DNA of 9,851 bases. Origin: Candidatus Eiseniibacteriota bacterium. Its GTDB lineage: Bacteria > Joyebacterota > Joyebacteria > Joyebacterales > Joyebacteraceae. Below the pieces are notes generated by a model. The model had not been told where the DNA came from. It ran no database searches and worked only from the letters and a program-made list of their open reading frames with translations. Shown here piece by piece: positions 1 through 9,425 of the stretch. Made by a program: the position numbers and the translations under genes. Location: the NCBI GenBank assembly GCA_030630395.1, contig DAOVNE010000028.1, forward strand, positions 1 to 9,851, written 5' to 3'. Every line of letters begins with the position of its first letter. Position 1 is the first letter of the stretch.

Positions 1-139
1 GCCTCTGAACCGGCTTGAGCCCGTCTCTGACATCGGGCAGGGCGCGCGACACAATCACACTCATCGCGTAGGCGATGTACGACTTCTTCATCTCGTCTTC
101 TATAATGACGGGCAGTATGCGTTCGGTCTGCTGTGCCAT
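1..139 (-). CDS. gyrA: DNA gyrase subunit A, N-terminal fragment (runs off the window)
   Basis: This is the first 46 codons of the gyrase subunit that cuts and rejoins DNA. The start is ATG at 139, and the reading begins [20 protein letters not shown]. It continues into the family's nearly invariant N-terminal block: [18 protein letters not shown] (residues 24-41), then KPVQR. The active-site tyrosine and the C-terminal wrapping domain lie outside the window. A GAGG-type ribosome site lies about 5 nt upstream. The gene begins 16 nt after the gyrB stop, so the two subunits are probably co-translated from one mRNA. ParC shares this block, but position directly after gyrB favours GyrA. The common G of VGRALPD is S here, a mild change. 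Confidence 0.95.
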   Translation of the reverse strand, partial: MAQQTERILPVIIEDEMKKSYIAYAMSVIVSRALPDVRDGLKPVQR

Positions 140-155
140 CCGTCCCTCGTGAAAT

Positions 156-2741
<2,586 letters not shown>

Positions 2742-2745
<4 letters not shown>

Positions 2746-3929
2746 TCTCTCACAACCTCCCCCGCCTCAACATTGAAGCAGGCACTTCGCCCAAGAACAC
2801 CTTCCGGCAGGCGCCTCGTGGATGTCATGAGAGCCTGTCCAAACTCCTCCGTCAACTCAACAAGCGCCCCGGCTCTCGTCTCGTCAAGCTCCGACAAGAT
2901 ATCATCGAGAAGGACGATCACTCCGTGTCCGTTCTGATCAAGAGCTCTGGCTTCACCCAGCTTGAGCGCGATCGCCGCCGTACGATGCTGGCCCTGTGAA
3001 CCGAAGGACCGTAGCGCGCGCCCATTGAGTCTGACATCGAGATCGTCCCGGTGTGGACCCAAGAGAGTGAACCCGCGTCTTCTCTCGTCCTCAGAGACCC
3101 GCTCCAGCGCCTCTCGAAAGGCCTCTTCAACATCGCCTTCCGTATGCGCTGCCGCTTCTTCGCCCCCAGCTGCGAGAACTGTGCCGCGATAGCCGAGCTC
3201 CAACGTGTCGACCGCCGAGATGTGGGAGTGTGCGTGTGAAACGCAGCCTGCAAAGAGCGGAAGGAAAGCGAGTCGTGCTGCTACCACTCTGCTTCCGTAC
3301 TTCACCAGCCTGTCCGTCCAGACGTCGACGATCCGGTCGGATTCCTCATCGGGAGACCAGGAAAGAAGCGCCTCGTTCCTCTGCCTTAACGTCCGCTTGT
3401 AGTTCGCCAGGGCTGTCAGGTATCCGGAGTCAAGCTGACAGAGCGTCATGTCGAGAAGTCGTCTTCGCTCCGCCGGTCCGCCCTTTGTGATCCACGTGTC
3501 CTCCGGACTGAACCAGGCGACACGTAGCACGCCAACCAGGTCGGACAACCTTGCCAGGGACTCACCGGCTACCCTGACCTCTTTTCCCTCCGACCGCGTG
3601 AACCTGAGCACGATTCCGATTGTTGTCTCGCCACACCTCGCCTCACCACCCACTCCGAATCCGCGCTCTCCCCATTTGACAACCTCGGTGTCGCTGCTTC
3701 CTCGAAGCGACCGCGCGACCGCGAGGTATGACACGGCCTCGAGGATGCTCGTCTTGCCTGAGCCGTTTGTGCCATGGAAAAAGTTGAGCCCTTGGTCGAG
3801 TTCAACCTCGAGCCGGCCATAGTTCCGGAAGTTCTCGAGCCTCAGCGTCCGGAGCCACATCCGCTTGCCGGCGGCCGGCGTGTCCACGCCCGCCGCTACG
3901 TCGACAGCCTGAGCGGCATGAGGAGACAC
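2742..3929 (-). CDS. recF: DNA replication and repair ATPase RecF
   Basis: RecF is an SMC-like ATPase that with RecO and RecR loads RecA at single-strand gaps and stalled forks. Visible motifs in the 395-aa reading are Walker A GTNGSGKT at 53-60, the ABC signature FGSQGQHRT at 309-317 and Walker B with D-loop VIVLLDDILSELD at 337-349. GPHRDDLDV at 291-299 is also typical of the family. The GTG at 3929 has a good GAGAGG ribosome site 7 nt upstream and gives a 34-nt overlap with dnaN. It adds 23 residues before the usual RecF beginning, MWLRTLRLENFRNY. The ATG at 3860 would give that shorter 372-aa form but has a weak ribosome site. The family call is secure; the start is uncertain. Confidence 0.95.
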
Positions 3930-5017
3930 AGATGTTCCTCTCCCTCGATGGGCTCCGCCGTGCTCACGATCGCTGCTCCGACAGGGCTTCCAAGAACGAA
4001 GCGTGCATTGTCTCCGTCCAGGTGCTTGAGCACATCGAGAAGGTAGTTCGCGTTGTAGCCGACCTCCATCTTCTCGGAGTCGAACTTCGCGGCGATCTCC
4101 TCTTTGGCCTCTCCCACGTCGGGAGTTGAGACAGCCAGCTCGATCTTCTTCTTCGTGAGAACGAGCTTCACCTGGTGAGTGAGAGCGTCAGACAGAACCG
4201 CCACCCGCTTGACCGCGTTCGCAAGTTCCGCCCGGCCAACCAGGAGACTCTTCTCGTTGTCCTTCGGAATCACCTGGTGGTAGTTGGGAAACGGTCCTTC
4301 CAGAAGACGCGAGTTGATGATCGTGTCTCCTACGAAGAAGACGACATGGTTCTCCTGTACCGCGACCTTCACTGTCTCATCGCTCTCTGCGCTGATGATT
4401 CTGGTCGCGTGAGCGAGCGCCTTCGGGGGGACGATGATGTCCTTCCCTTCGAGCTTCGAAAAGTCACCGGCCACGTTGAACGTGGCGAGCCGGTGGCCGT
4501 CGGTCGCCGTCATGCCCATCGCCTTCGCCGTGAACTCCCAGAACGCGCCGTTCAGCGACGGTCGCGTCTCGTCCCTAGAGATACAGAAGCTCACCTTGTC
4601 GACCATGCGAACAAGAAGCTCCGCATCCACATCGAAAGCTGCCGAGAGGTCGCTTTCGGGGAGCTTTGGGAACTCCTCCGAGGGGATGCCGACGATTCTG
4701 AACTTGCCCTTGCCCGACTTGATGGATATTTCCTCACCGTCGACGCTGACGGTCACATCGGCATCGCCAAGCGCTCTCACTATCTCCGAGAAGCGCTTCG
4801 CCGGCAGTGTTATCCCTCCCCCTGCTTCCACGTCCGCCTCGATCTTCGTGGTTACCGTCATGTCGAGATCGGTCGCCGTGATCGAAACGACACCTGTCTT
4901 CTGGTCGGCCTCGAGAAGGAAGTTCGCGAGGATTGGAAGGGTCGTCTTCGGGGAGACGACGGCCAACACTCTCTGGATCGCCTTCTCCAAACTCTGCCGG
5001 GCGATGGAGAACCTCAT
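3896..5017 (-). CDS. dnaN: DNA polymerase III beta subunit (sliding clamp)
   Basis: A 373-aa beta clamp, the usual length. The protein forms a ring dimer that tethers DNA polymerase III and many repair enzymes to DNA. Three clamp domains of about 120 residues can be followed. Domain 1 has TLPIL at 26-30 and TDLDMTV at 49-55. Domain 2 has ATDGHRLA at 171-178, which lines the partner-binding pocket, and EGPFPNYHQVIP at 240-251. Domain 3 has YNANYLLDVL at 321-330 and the C-terminal MPLRL at 367-371, which also contributes to the pocket. The ATG at 5017 follows GGAGGT with a 5-nt gap, a strong ribosome site. It is the first gene behind the promoter at 5124-5152 and overlaps recF. In most genomes it directly follows dnaA; here a GH97 gene intervenes. 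Confidence 0.97.
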   Translation of the reverse strand: MRFSIARQSLEKAIQRVLAVVSPKTTLPILANFLLEADQKTGVVSITATDLDMTVTTKIEADVEAGGGITLPAKRFSEIVRALGDADVTVSVDGEEISIKSGKGKFRIVGIPSEEFPKLPESDLSAAFDVDAELLVRMVDKVSFCISRDETRPSLNGAFWEFTAKAMGMTATDGHRLATFNVAGDFSKLEGKDIIVPPKALAHATRIISAESDETVKVAVQENHVVFFVGDTIINSRLLEGPFPNYHQVIPKDNEKSLLVGRAELANAVKRVAVLSDALTHQVKLVLTKKKIELAVSTPDVGEAKEEIAAKFDSEKMEVGYNANYLLDVLKHLDGDNARFVLGSPVGAAIVSTAEPIEGEEHLCLLMPLRLST

Positions 5018-5123
5018 GAGCTACCTCCGAAAGAGAGAAAGGCAAACAGTTGAGGAAGAGTCGTGGTTTGTGTGTTCAGAAGACGTATCAGACCGACGCA
5101 AAGACGGCTCCGCCTTCGACGTC

Positions 5124-5152
5124 ATTATAGAGACGCAAGTGACTGCTCGCAA
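5124..5152 (-). promoter_or_regulatory. Sigma70-type promoter for the dnaN-recF-dciA-gyrB-gyrA genes
   Basis: On the minus strand the -35 box TTGCGA (5147-5152, 4 of 6) is followed by a 17-nt spacer and a perfect -10 box TATAAT (5124-5129). The predicted start is near 5117, giving a leader of about 100 nt before the dnaN ATG. The promoter lies wholly in the 195-bp gap after the GH97 gene. The five tightly packed downstream genes therefore need not depend on dnaA or GH97 transcription. Confidence 0.75.
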
Positions 5153-5212
5153 GGCAAATCGACTGCTCATGGGCGTCTCTAACTCGCGTCCTCATCGCGG
5201 GCAACGCGGACG

Positions 5213-7210
5213 CTACGGCGATACCGGAACGAAGCAAACGACCTGTCCTCCACCGGCTGCGAGATGGACCTTGAGCGTCGTGACTGCATCAACCTCCACC
5301 GTTTGGATCTCGTGGCTCTGTGGGTTGGTCGACCAGTGGGCGTCGCTCCCGTCGGAGTAAACGGTCGCAACATATGTCACTCCATCCTCCAGAAAATCCA
5401 GAGCGAATTCGAATGTCCGCGGATCCTCATCGGTGATGCTTCCGAGGAACCACTCCCGACCGCGTCTTCTGATAATGGTCACGTGGTCGCCGATCGCGGC
5501 GTCGAGCACGCGGCTCTCGTCCCAGTCACAGGGCACTCTACGGATGAACGCAAACGCGGGATGGTCCTCGTAGTTCTCGATGAGGTCTGCTGCCATCTGG
5601 AGTGGGCTCTCCAGCACGACATAGAGCGCGAGCTGCTTCGCCAGTGTCGTGTGAACCCTGTTGTTTGGCTTGTACTGGTCAAACGTGATGTCGAATACCC
5701 CCGGTGTGTAGTCCAGGGGGCCTGCGAGCATCCGGGTGAACGGAAGAATGGTGGTGTGCTCCGGTGGATTGCCGTCACTCCACGCATTGTACTCCATCCC
5801 CCTCACGCCCTCACGCGTCATCATGTTCGGCCATGTGCGGCTAAGCCCAGTCGGCTTGATCGGCTCGTGAACGTCGAGCATTATACGGTGCTCTGCGGCC
5901 TTCTCGACGATGCTCCTGTAGTGACGCACCATCCACTGCCCATGATGATAATGCCCGCGGGGGAATATGCCGCCGGCGTAGCCTGTCTTCACCGCGCGTA
6001 TCCCCAGTCGTTCGTAGAGGGCGAACGCCTCGTCGACGCGCTCCTCGTATGTTGGAATGTCCCCTCCGGTCTCGTGGTGTCCGATGAGCGACACCCCCTT
6101 CTCCGTGGCGTACGCGGCCAGGCTCTCGAGATCGAAGTCCGGGTACGGTGTCGTGTAGTCAAACGCGTCCGCGCTTCCCCACCTCTCCCACCCGGTGTTC
6201 CACCCCTCCACGAGGACACCACCTATGCCGTGCTCGGCCGCGAAATCTATCATGGCTCTCGTGTTCACAGACGTCGCACCGTGCCTCTCCCCTTGATGCC
6301 ACGTGTCCTTGCCTATATGCATGCCCCACCAGATTCCGACGTACTTCATCGGCTGAATCCACGAGCAGTCCTTGATGGCGCACGGATCATTCAGATTCTC
6401 CATGATGTGTGACTCGACGAGGCCGCCCGGTGTGTCCGCTATCTGGATGGTCCTCCAGGGTGTAACGAGCGGCGCATCTCCTCTGACCTTGATGCCATCC
6501 GGCCATGGGACGAGGTCGCACACGAGAGTGGATCCCACAGGTGTCTTCCGAAGCGTCATCCCGGCGTAGTCGGTGAGGTTCGCCTCGTGGATGCTCAGGT
6601 AGATGTCCTCCTCTGTGCGCATCGTAACCGGGGTTGCTACGGCCTCAACCTCAGCGAGGCGCGTCTCTCTGTAGAGATGCTCGTAGCTGTCGAAGTCAGC
6701 CGGAATCCACCAGGTGGTATGGTCGCCGGTGAGGCAAAACTCCGTCTCCTCGGAGATCAACTCAAACGACCTGAAGCCGTCCTGATCGGGGATGGAATAC
6801 CTGAACGCAACACCGTCGTCGTACGCGCGGAGGATCACGTCCATTGTGAGGCCGCTCCCCTTCACAAGCGTCAACGTCACCTCGTGGCAGCGGTTCTGAA
6901 CAGACGCGTCCGTTCCCCAAACCGGTTCCCAGGTCTCGTCTATCTGTCGCTCCGTCACGCGGAGAACCGTGAACCCTCTGTTCAAAGGCTCACGTTCCTG
7001 GAAGAGCAGACCGAGCAACGAATCGTCGAGCAGTATCCGGTCGTCCCGCGTTACGGAGTAGTACGCACGACCGCTCCGTACCACGAGCCGTATCGCAGTT
7101 CTTCCATCGGGAGACAAGGCAGAGGTGATGATCTCATTCCCCCCTGCAGGCGGGGGCGCCAGGCATAGAGCAAACGCTATGCAAAGCGTCGACAGAATAC
7201 ATGCATGCAT
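5213..7210 (-). CDS. Exported glycoside hydrolase family 97, SusB-type alpha-glucosidase
   Basis: A 665-aa protein with the GH97 layout: signal-like N-terminus, large N-terminal beta-sandwich (about 27-285), catalytic (beta/alpha)8 barrel (about 286-565) and C-terminal beta-sandwich. The inverting SusB-class motifs are present: IHEANLTDYAGM with E209, HHETGG with E380, KTGY at 408-411, VHEPIKPTG with E449, REGVRG with E467 and GMEY with E473. The spacings E380-E449 (69), E449-E467 (18) and E449-E473 (24) equal those I recall for E439, E508, E526 and E532 of Bacteroides SusB. These are the proposed base, calcium-binding and acid residues. Retaining alpha-galactosidase members have an Asp in place of the KTGY strand. 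The ATG at 7210 is chosen because AGGAG lies 8 nt upstream and the hydrophobic stretch CILSTLCIAFALCLA follows. The leader lacks a basic N-region and a clear lipobox, so export to the periplasm is probable rather than certain. Its place between dnaA and dnaN is unusual. Confidence 0.9.
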   Translation of the reverse strand: MHACILSTLCIAFALCLAPPPAGGNEIITSALSPDGRTAIRLVVRSGRAYYSVTRDDRILLDDSLLGLLFQEREPLNRGFTVLRVTERQIDETWEPVWGTDASVQNRCHEVTLTLVKGSGLTMDVILRAYDDGVAFRYSIPDQDGFRSFELISEETEFCLTGDHTTWWIPADFDSYEHLYRETRLAEVEAVATPVTMRTEEDIYLSIHEANLTDYAGMTLRKTPVGSTLVCDLVPWPDGIKVRGDAPLVTPWRTIQIADTPGGLVESHIMENLNDPCAIKDCSWIQPMKYVGIWWGMHIGKDTWHQGERHGATSVNTRAMIDFAAEHGIGGVLVEGWNTGWERWGSADAFDYTTPYPDFDLESLAAYATEKGVSLIGHHETGGDIPTYEERVDEAFALYERLGIRAVKTGYAGGIFPRGHYHHGQWMVRHYRSIVEKAAEHRIMLDVHEPIKPTGLSRTWPNMMTREGVRGMEYNAWSDGNPPEHTTILPFTRMLAGPLDYTPGVFDITFDQYKPNNRVHTTLAKQLALYVVLESPLQMAADLIENYEDHPAFAFIRRVPCDWDESRVLDAAIGDHVTIIRRRGREWFLGSITDEDPRTFEFALDFLEDGVTYVATVYSDGSDAHWSTNPQSHEIQTVEVDAVTTLKVHLAAGGGQVVCFVPVSP

Positions 7211-7246
7211 TGAGGTGTCTCCTGAGTTCTGGGGTGATCTTGCGAG

Positions 7247-7255
7247 TTCTCCACA
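7247..7255 (+). promoter_or_regulatory. DnaA box, 8 of 9 match
   Basis: The plus strand reads TTCTCCACA, one change from TTATCCACA. It sits 22 bp from the AT-rich end of the unwinding candidate, on the GH97 side. It could anchor DnaA there or affect GH97 expression. Confidence 0.4.
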
Positions 7256-7276
7256 CAGGTACTTCTCTACTCCTTC

Positions 7277-7318
7277 ATTATATAGAAGAACAGCATTAGT
7301 AGTAGGGGCTGTGGATAT
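7277..7318. promoter_or_regulatory. Candidate DnaA unwinding element with DnaA-trio repeats
   Basis: Read on the minus strand, the order is DnaA box ATATCCACA (7310-7318, 8 of 9), GCCC (7306-7309), CTACTACTA (7297-7305), then AT-rich sequence containing TATAAT (7277-7282). On the plus strand the middle piece is TAG TAG TAG, meaning three 3'-GAT-5' units, the DnaA-trio consensus. Order and spacing match the Bacillus subtilis basal unwinding system. The TATAAT could also be a -10 box for GH97, but the hexamer 17 nt upstream (CTACTA) is a poor -35. Confidence 0.6.
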
Positions 7319-7465
7319 GTTGACAGCTCGTCGATTCCACGCTGGTGACACTAGAAGATGCCCACGGCGGAGCTGTCTCGCATCGAGACGGGCCTTCCCC
7401 ATGTCGTGGATGCCCCTCTGGATAACGGCTCGATCTTTCAACAGGTGTTACCACGGGTCTCTCTC

Positions 7466-7474
7466 TGTGGATGT
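7466..7474 (-). promoter_or_regulatory. Weak DnaA box, 7 of 9 match
   Basis: The minus strand reads ACATCCACA. It lies 21 bp from the perfect box at 7496-7504 and in the opposite orientation. The match alone is weak; the neighbourhood raises its likelihood. Confidence 0.3.
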
Positions 7475-7495
7475 CCGTCCACACTCCACCACGCC

Positions 7496-7504
7496 TTATC
7501 CACA
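7496..7504 (+). promoter_or_regulatory. Perfect DnaA box
   Basis: The plus strand reads TTATCCACA, the full consensus for DnaA domain IV binding. It lies about 120 bp beyond the dnaA stop codon and is the strongest box of the downstream cluster. Confidence 0.8.
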
Positions 7505-7540
7505 CCTTGACCGACGCTTTTGTGGAGACAGATCTCACCT

Positions 7541-7569
7541 TTCGAGGCACATGCGGTCGCGGCCTCGAA
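7541..7569. repeat. Inverted repeat: 8-bp stem, 13-nt loop, downstream of dnaA
   Basis: TTCGAGGC at 7541-7548 and GCCTCGAA at 7562-7569 form a perfect stem. No run of T follows on either strand, so it is not a standard intrinsic terminator. It may still mark the dnaA mRNA end or be an origin structure. Confidence 0.5.
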
Positions 7570-7623
7570 GAATGCGGGGCCGGCTGAATTCTCTGCATCA
7601 GATGTTCTCGGGGTTGGTTGGGG

Positions 7624-8973
7624 TTACGCCTTGAGCATACGCTTGAGATTCTCAACGTCTCGTTGGACCTGTCCGCTGTTCTCGACCTCTGCGGTGATCT
7701 TGCGATGTGCGTGGAGCACGGTCGTGTGGTCGCGGCCACCAAACTGCTCGCCGACCTGTGCGAGCGACATGTGTGTGAGTTCACGCGCGAGGAACATCGC
7801 GACCTGACGGGCCAGGGCAATCTGGCTTGCCCTGCCGCGAGCCTTCATCTTCTCAACAGGAACACCATAGGTCTCGGCGACCGCCTGCTGGATTCGCGCG
7901 ACCGAAACGGGCCCGCGTGGCTTGCCGAGGAATTCCGACAGCACCTCCTTGGCGAGCTCAACCGTTATCTCGCTTCCGGTCAGACTTGAGAAAGCGAGGA
8001 GTCGTACGAGCGAGCCTTCCAGCTCGCGGATGTTCGTCGTGACGCTGTTCGCTATGAGCGTGATGACCTCGCTCGGAATCGAGATGCCGTCGAGTTCGGC
8101 CTTCTTGTTCAGAATGGCGATACGTGTCTCGAGGTCAGGTGACTGGATGTCTGTCACAAGCCCGGACTCAAAGCGCGAGACCAGTCGCTCCTCGAGCGTG
8201 GGGATCTGCTTCGGTGGCCGGTCGCTCGTCAGGACGATCTGCTTGTGAGCGAGGTAGAGCGCGTTGAACGTGTGGAAGAACTCCTCCTGCGTGCTCTCCT
8301 TGCCGGCGAGGAACTGAATGTCGTCGATCAGGAGAAGGTCTTTGCTGCGGTACTTGTCGCGGAACTCAAGCGTCGTGTTCCTCTGGATCGACACGATGAG
8401 TTCGTTCATGAATGTCTCCGACGAGACATACTCGATCGACATCTCCGGCCGGTGCTCCTGGACGTAGTGTCCGATCGCGTGCATCAGGTGAGTCTTGCCA
8501 AGTCCAACACCGCCATATATAAACAGCGGGTTATATGTTTGTCCTGGGGCCTCCGCTACTGCCATGGATGCTGCCTGTGCGAAGCGGTTGCCGCCGCCCA
8601 CAACGAACGTTGAGAAGGTGTAACGCGGGTTGAGCTGACATCGCTTGGGTGCGGCTGCCGTCAATGGTGTGGGCGCCACCCTCCGTGTGGAGACCGGCTC
8701 GTACTCGTCCGGCCGCCTGTGAGCGACGTGGAACTCGGCCTTAAGTGGCGTGCCCGCCTGGTGTTCCACCGCTCTCAGGATCAGCGTCATGTAGTGCTCT
8801 TCGAGCCAGTCGGCGAAGAAGCGGTTTGGAACTTCGACCCTGATCGTGTCGCCGGTGAGTTCCATGCCACGCGTGGGCTCGAACCAGGTGCGGAAACTCT
8901 GATTCTCGGTCTCACCGCGGATCGTCTCGAGGCAGTGTGCCCACAGATCGGACGCTGATAGAGTTGTTCTCAT
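7624..8973 (-). CDS. dnaA: Chromosomal replication initiator protein DnaA
   Basis: A 449-aa initiator that binds DnaA boxes, forms an ATP-dependent filament and opens the origin. Domain I covers about 1-80 (LWAHCLETI, then the FRTWFEP motif at 27-33). A short variable, Ala/Pro-containing domain II lies around 85-115. The AAA+ domain III has Walker A GGVGLGKT at 154-161, Walker B LLLIDDIQF at 213-221, sensor 1 around LTSDRPP at 248-254, arginine finger R267 in VSRFES and sensor 2 NIRELEG at 314-320. The DNA-binding domain IV carries the signature GRDHTTVLHAHRKI at 413-426. The ATG at 8973 begins MRTTLSASDLW. A longer in-frame GTG at 9039 is rejected because that stretch consists of DnaA-box DNA and matches no family sequence. 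The ribosome site is weak (GTGGA close to the ATG) and coincides with a DnaA box, which suggests self-repression. No clear promoter was found for it. Confidence 0.98.
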   Translation of the reverse strand: MRTTLSASDLWAHCLETIRGETENQSFRTWFEPTRGMELTGDTIRVEVPNRFFADWLEEHYMTLILRAVEHQAGTPLKAEFHVAHRRPDEYEPVSTRRVAPTPLTAAAPKRCQLNPRYTFSTFVVGGGNRFAQAASMAVAEAPGQTYNPLFIYGGVGLGKTHLMHAIGHYVQEHRPEMSIEYVSSETFMNELIVSIQRNTTLEFRDKYRSKDLLLIDDIQFLAGKESTQEEFFHTFNALYLAHKQIVLTSDRPPKQIPTLEERLVSRFESGLVTDIQSPDLETRIAILNKKAELDGISIPSEVITLIANSVTTNIRELEGSLVRLLAFSSLTGSEITVELAKEVLSEFLGKPRGPVSVARIQQAVAETYGVPVEKMKARGRASQIALARQVAMFLARELTHMSLAQVGEQFGGRDHTTVLHAHRKITAEVENSGQVQRDVENLKRMLKA

Positions 8974-8974
8974 A

Positions 8975-9005
8975 TTATCCACGGGCTGTTTACAACTTAT
9001 CCACA
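8975..9005 (+). promoter_or_regulatory. Pair of DnaA boxes over the dnaA translation start
   Basis: TTATCCACG (8975-8983, 8 of 9) and TTATCCACA (8997-9005, perfect) run in the same orientation, 13 bp apart. The first ends 1 nt from the dnaA ATG and covers its only ribosome-site-like bases. DnaA bound here could block its own transcription as well as help assemble the origin complex. Confidence 0.8.
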
Positions 9006-9081
9006 GAGCGTGTATGGGGAAGCTTGACGGCGTATGCACGAGTGTACTGTCGGGATTCGGAGAAAAGGAGGTGCATCTTTA

Positions 9082-9111
9082 TTGACAGTACAACCCCCAA
9101 CTGTGGATAAC
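9082..9111 (+). promoter_or_regulatory. Possible rightward promoter overlapping a DnaA box
   Basis: The plus strand has TTGACA (9082-9087, 6 of 6), an 18-nt spacer and GATAAC (9106-9111, 4 of 6). The -10 overlaps the DnaA box at 9102-9110. It would transcribe the origin arm towards rpmH and away from dnaA. The -10 is imperfect, so this is tentative. Confidence 0.3.
9102..9110 (-). promoter_or_regulatory. Perfect DnaA box
   Basis: The minus strand reads TTATCCACA. It lies opposite in orientation to the pair at 8975-9005 and next to a 10-bp palindrome, AACAGCTGTT (9117-9126). Confidence 0.8.
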
Positions 9112-9324
9112 ACAGTAACAGCTGTTCTGTTAAGTGGTTAGCGCGTTGCGAGTCTGGCCTGGGCCGTGTAGCCGTGCAACAGAGACTCCTGAGGCCGCAG
9201 GGATGAGCGAGTGTCGCATGGTGAGCCACGCCCAGATAGACACTTATCAACGGGGAGTGTGGCGAGGCGGATGCTAGCACGGAGCGAAAACCGGTGCAAG
9301 CACTTTCTTGGTGGAAGCGAGGAT

Positions 9325-9333
9325 TTTTCCACA
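9325..9333 (+). promoter_or_regulatory. DnaA box, 8 of 9 match
   Basis: The plus strand reads TTTTCCACA, one change from consensus. It is the rightmost credible box of the upstream cluster. Confidence 0.5.
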
Positions 9334-9395
9334 GGCGGACGTAAAGTGGTAGTGGGCTGCGTGTTGAAGATGTGAAGGTAGTCGTTGTGCCGGAT

Positions 9396-9425
9396 GGGGG
9401 GCGCGGGCCGGTGGGAAGTGACGGG
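9396..9425 (+). other. Potential G-quadruplex in the G-skewed origin arm
   Basis: Four G-tracts at 9396-9401, 9405-9407, 9413-9415 and 9423-9425 are separated by loops of 3, 5 and 7 nt, so the canonical G3+ N1-7 rule is met. Three more tracts of 4-5 G follow at 9436-9440, 9444-9447 and 9456-9459. In 9361-9480 I count 62 G against 16 C. Formation in the cell is not shown. Confidence 0.5.

Larger units (their letters stand above)
7211..7623. other. dnaA-GH97 intergenic region: downstream arm of a probable bipartite oriC
   Basis: A gene-free 413-bp interval just after the dnaA stop. It contains a perfect DnaA box (7496-7504), several near matches, a trio-type unwinding candidate (7277-7318) and an 8-bp stem inverted repeat (7541-7569). 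Open frames across it show no recognisable protein and no ribosome site. In Bacillus subtilis the unwinding site lies in this same position, immediately downstream of dnaA. Confidence 0.6.

Noticed and set aside
5170..5212. Possible terminator after GH97 (GCGTCC/GGACGC arms)
   Set aside because: Only a 6-bp stem with a 16-nt loop and no following T-run; too weak to call.
7211..7441. 77-residue N-terminal extension of the GH97 protein
   Set aside because: It would bury the signal-like segment. The ATG at 7210 has AGGAG 8 nt upstream and directly precedes the hydrophobic stretch.
7296..7820. Minus-strand frame of 174 codons spanning the end of dnaA and the downstream origin arm
   Set aside because: Basic, Ser/Arg-rich, no motif, out of frame with dnaA and overlapping its conserved DNA-binding domain.
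8974..9039. 22-residue N-terminal extension of DnaA from a GTG at 9039
   Set aside because: The sequence does not resemble any DnaA N-terminus and is encoded by DnaA-box DNA. The ATG at 8973 gives the normal beginning.
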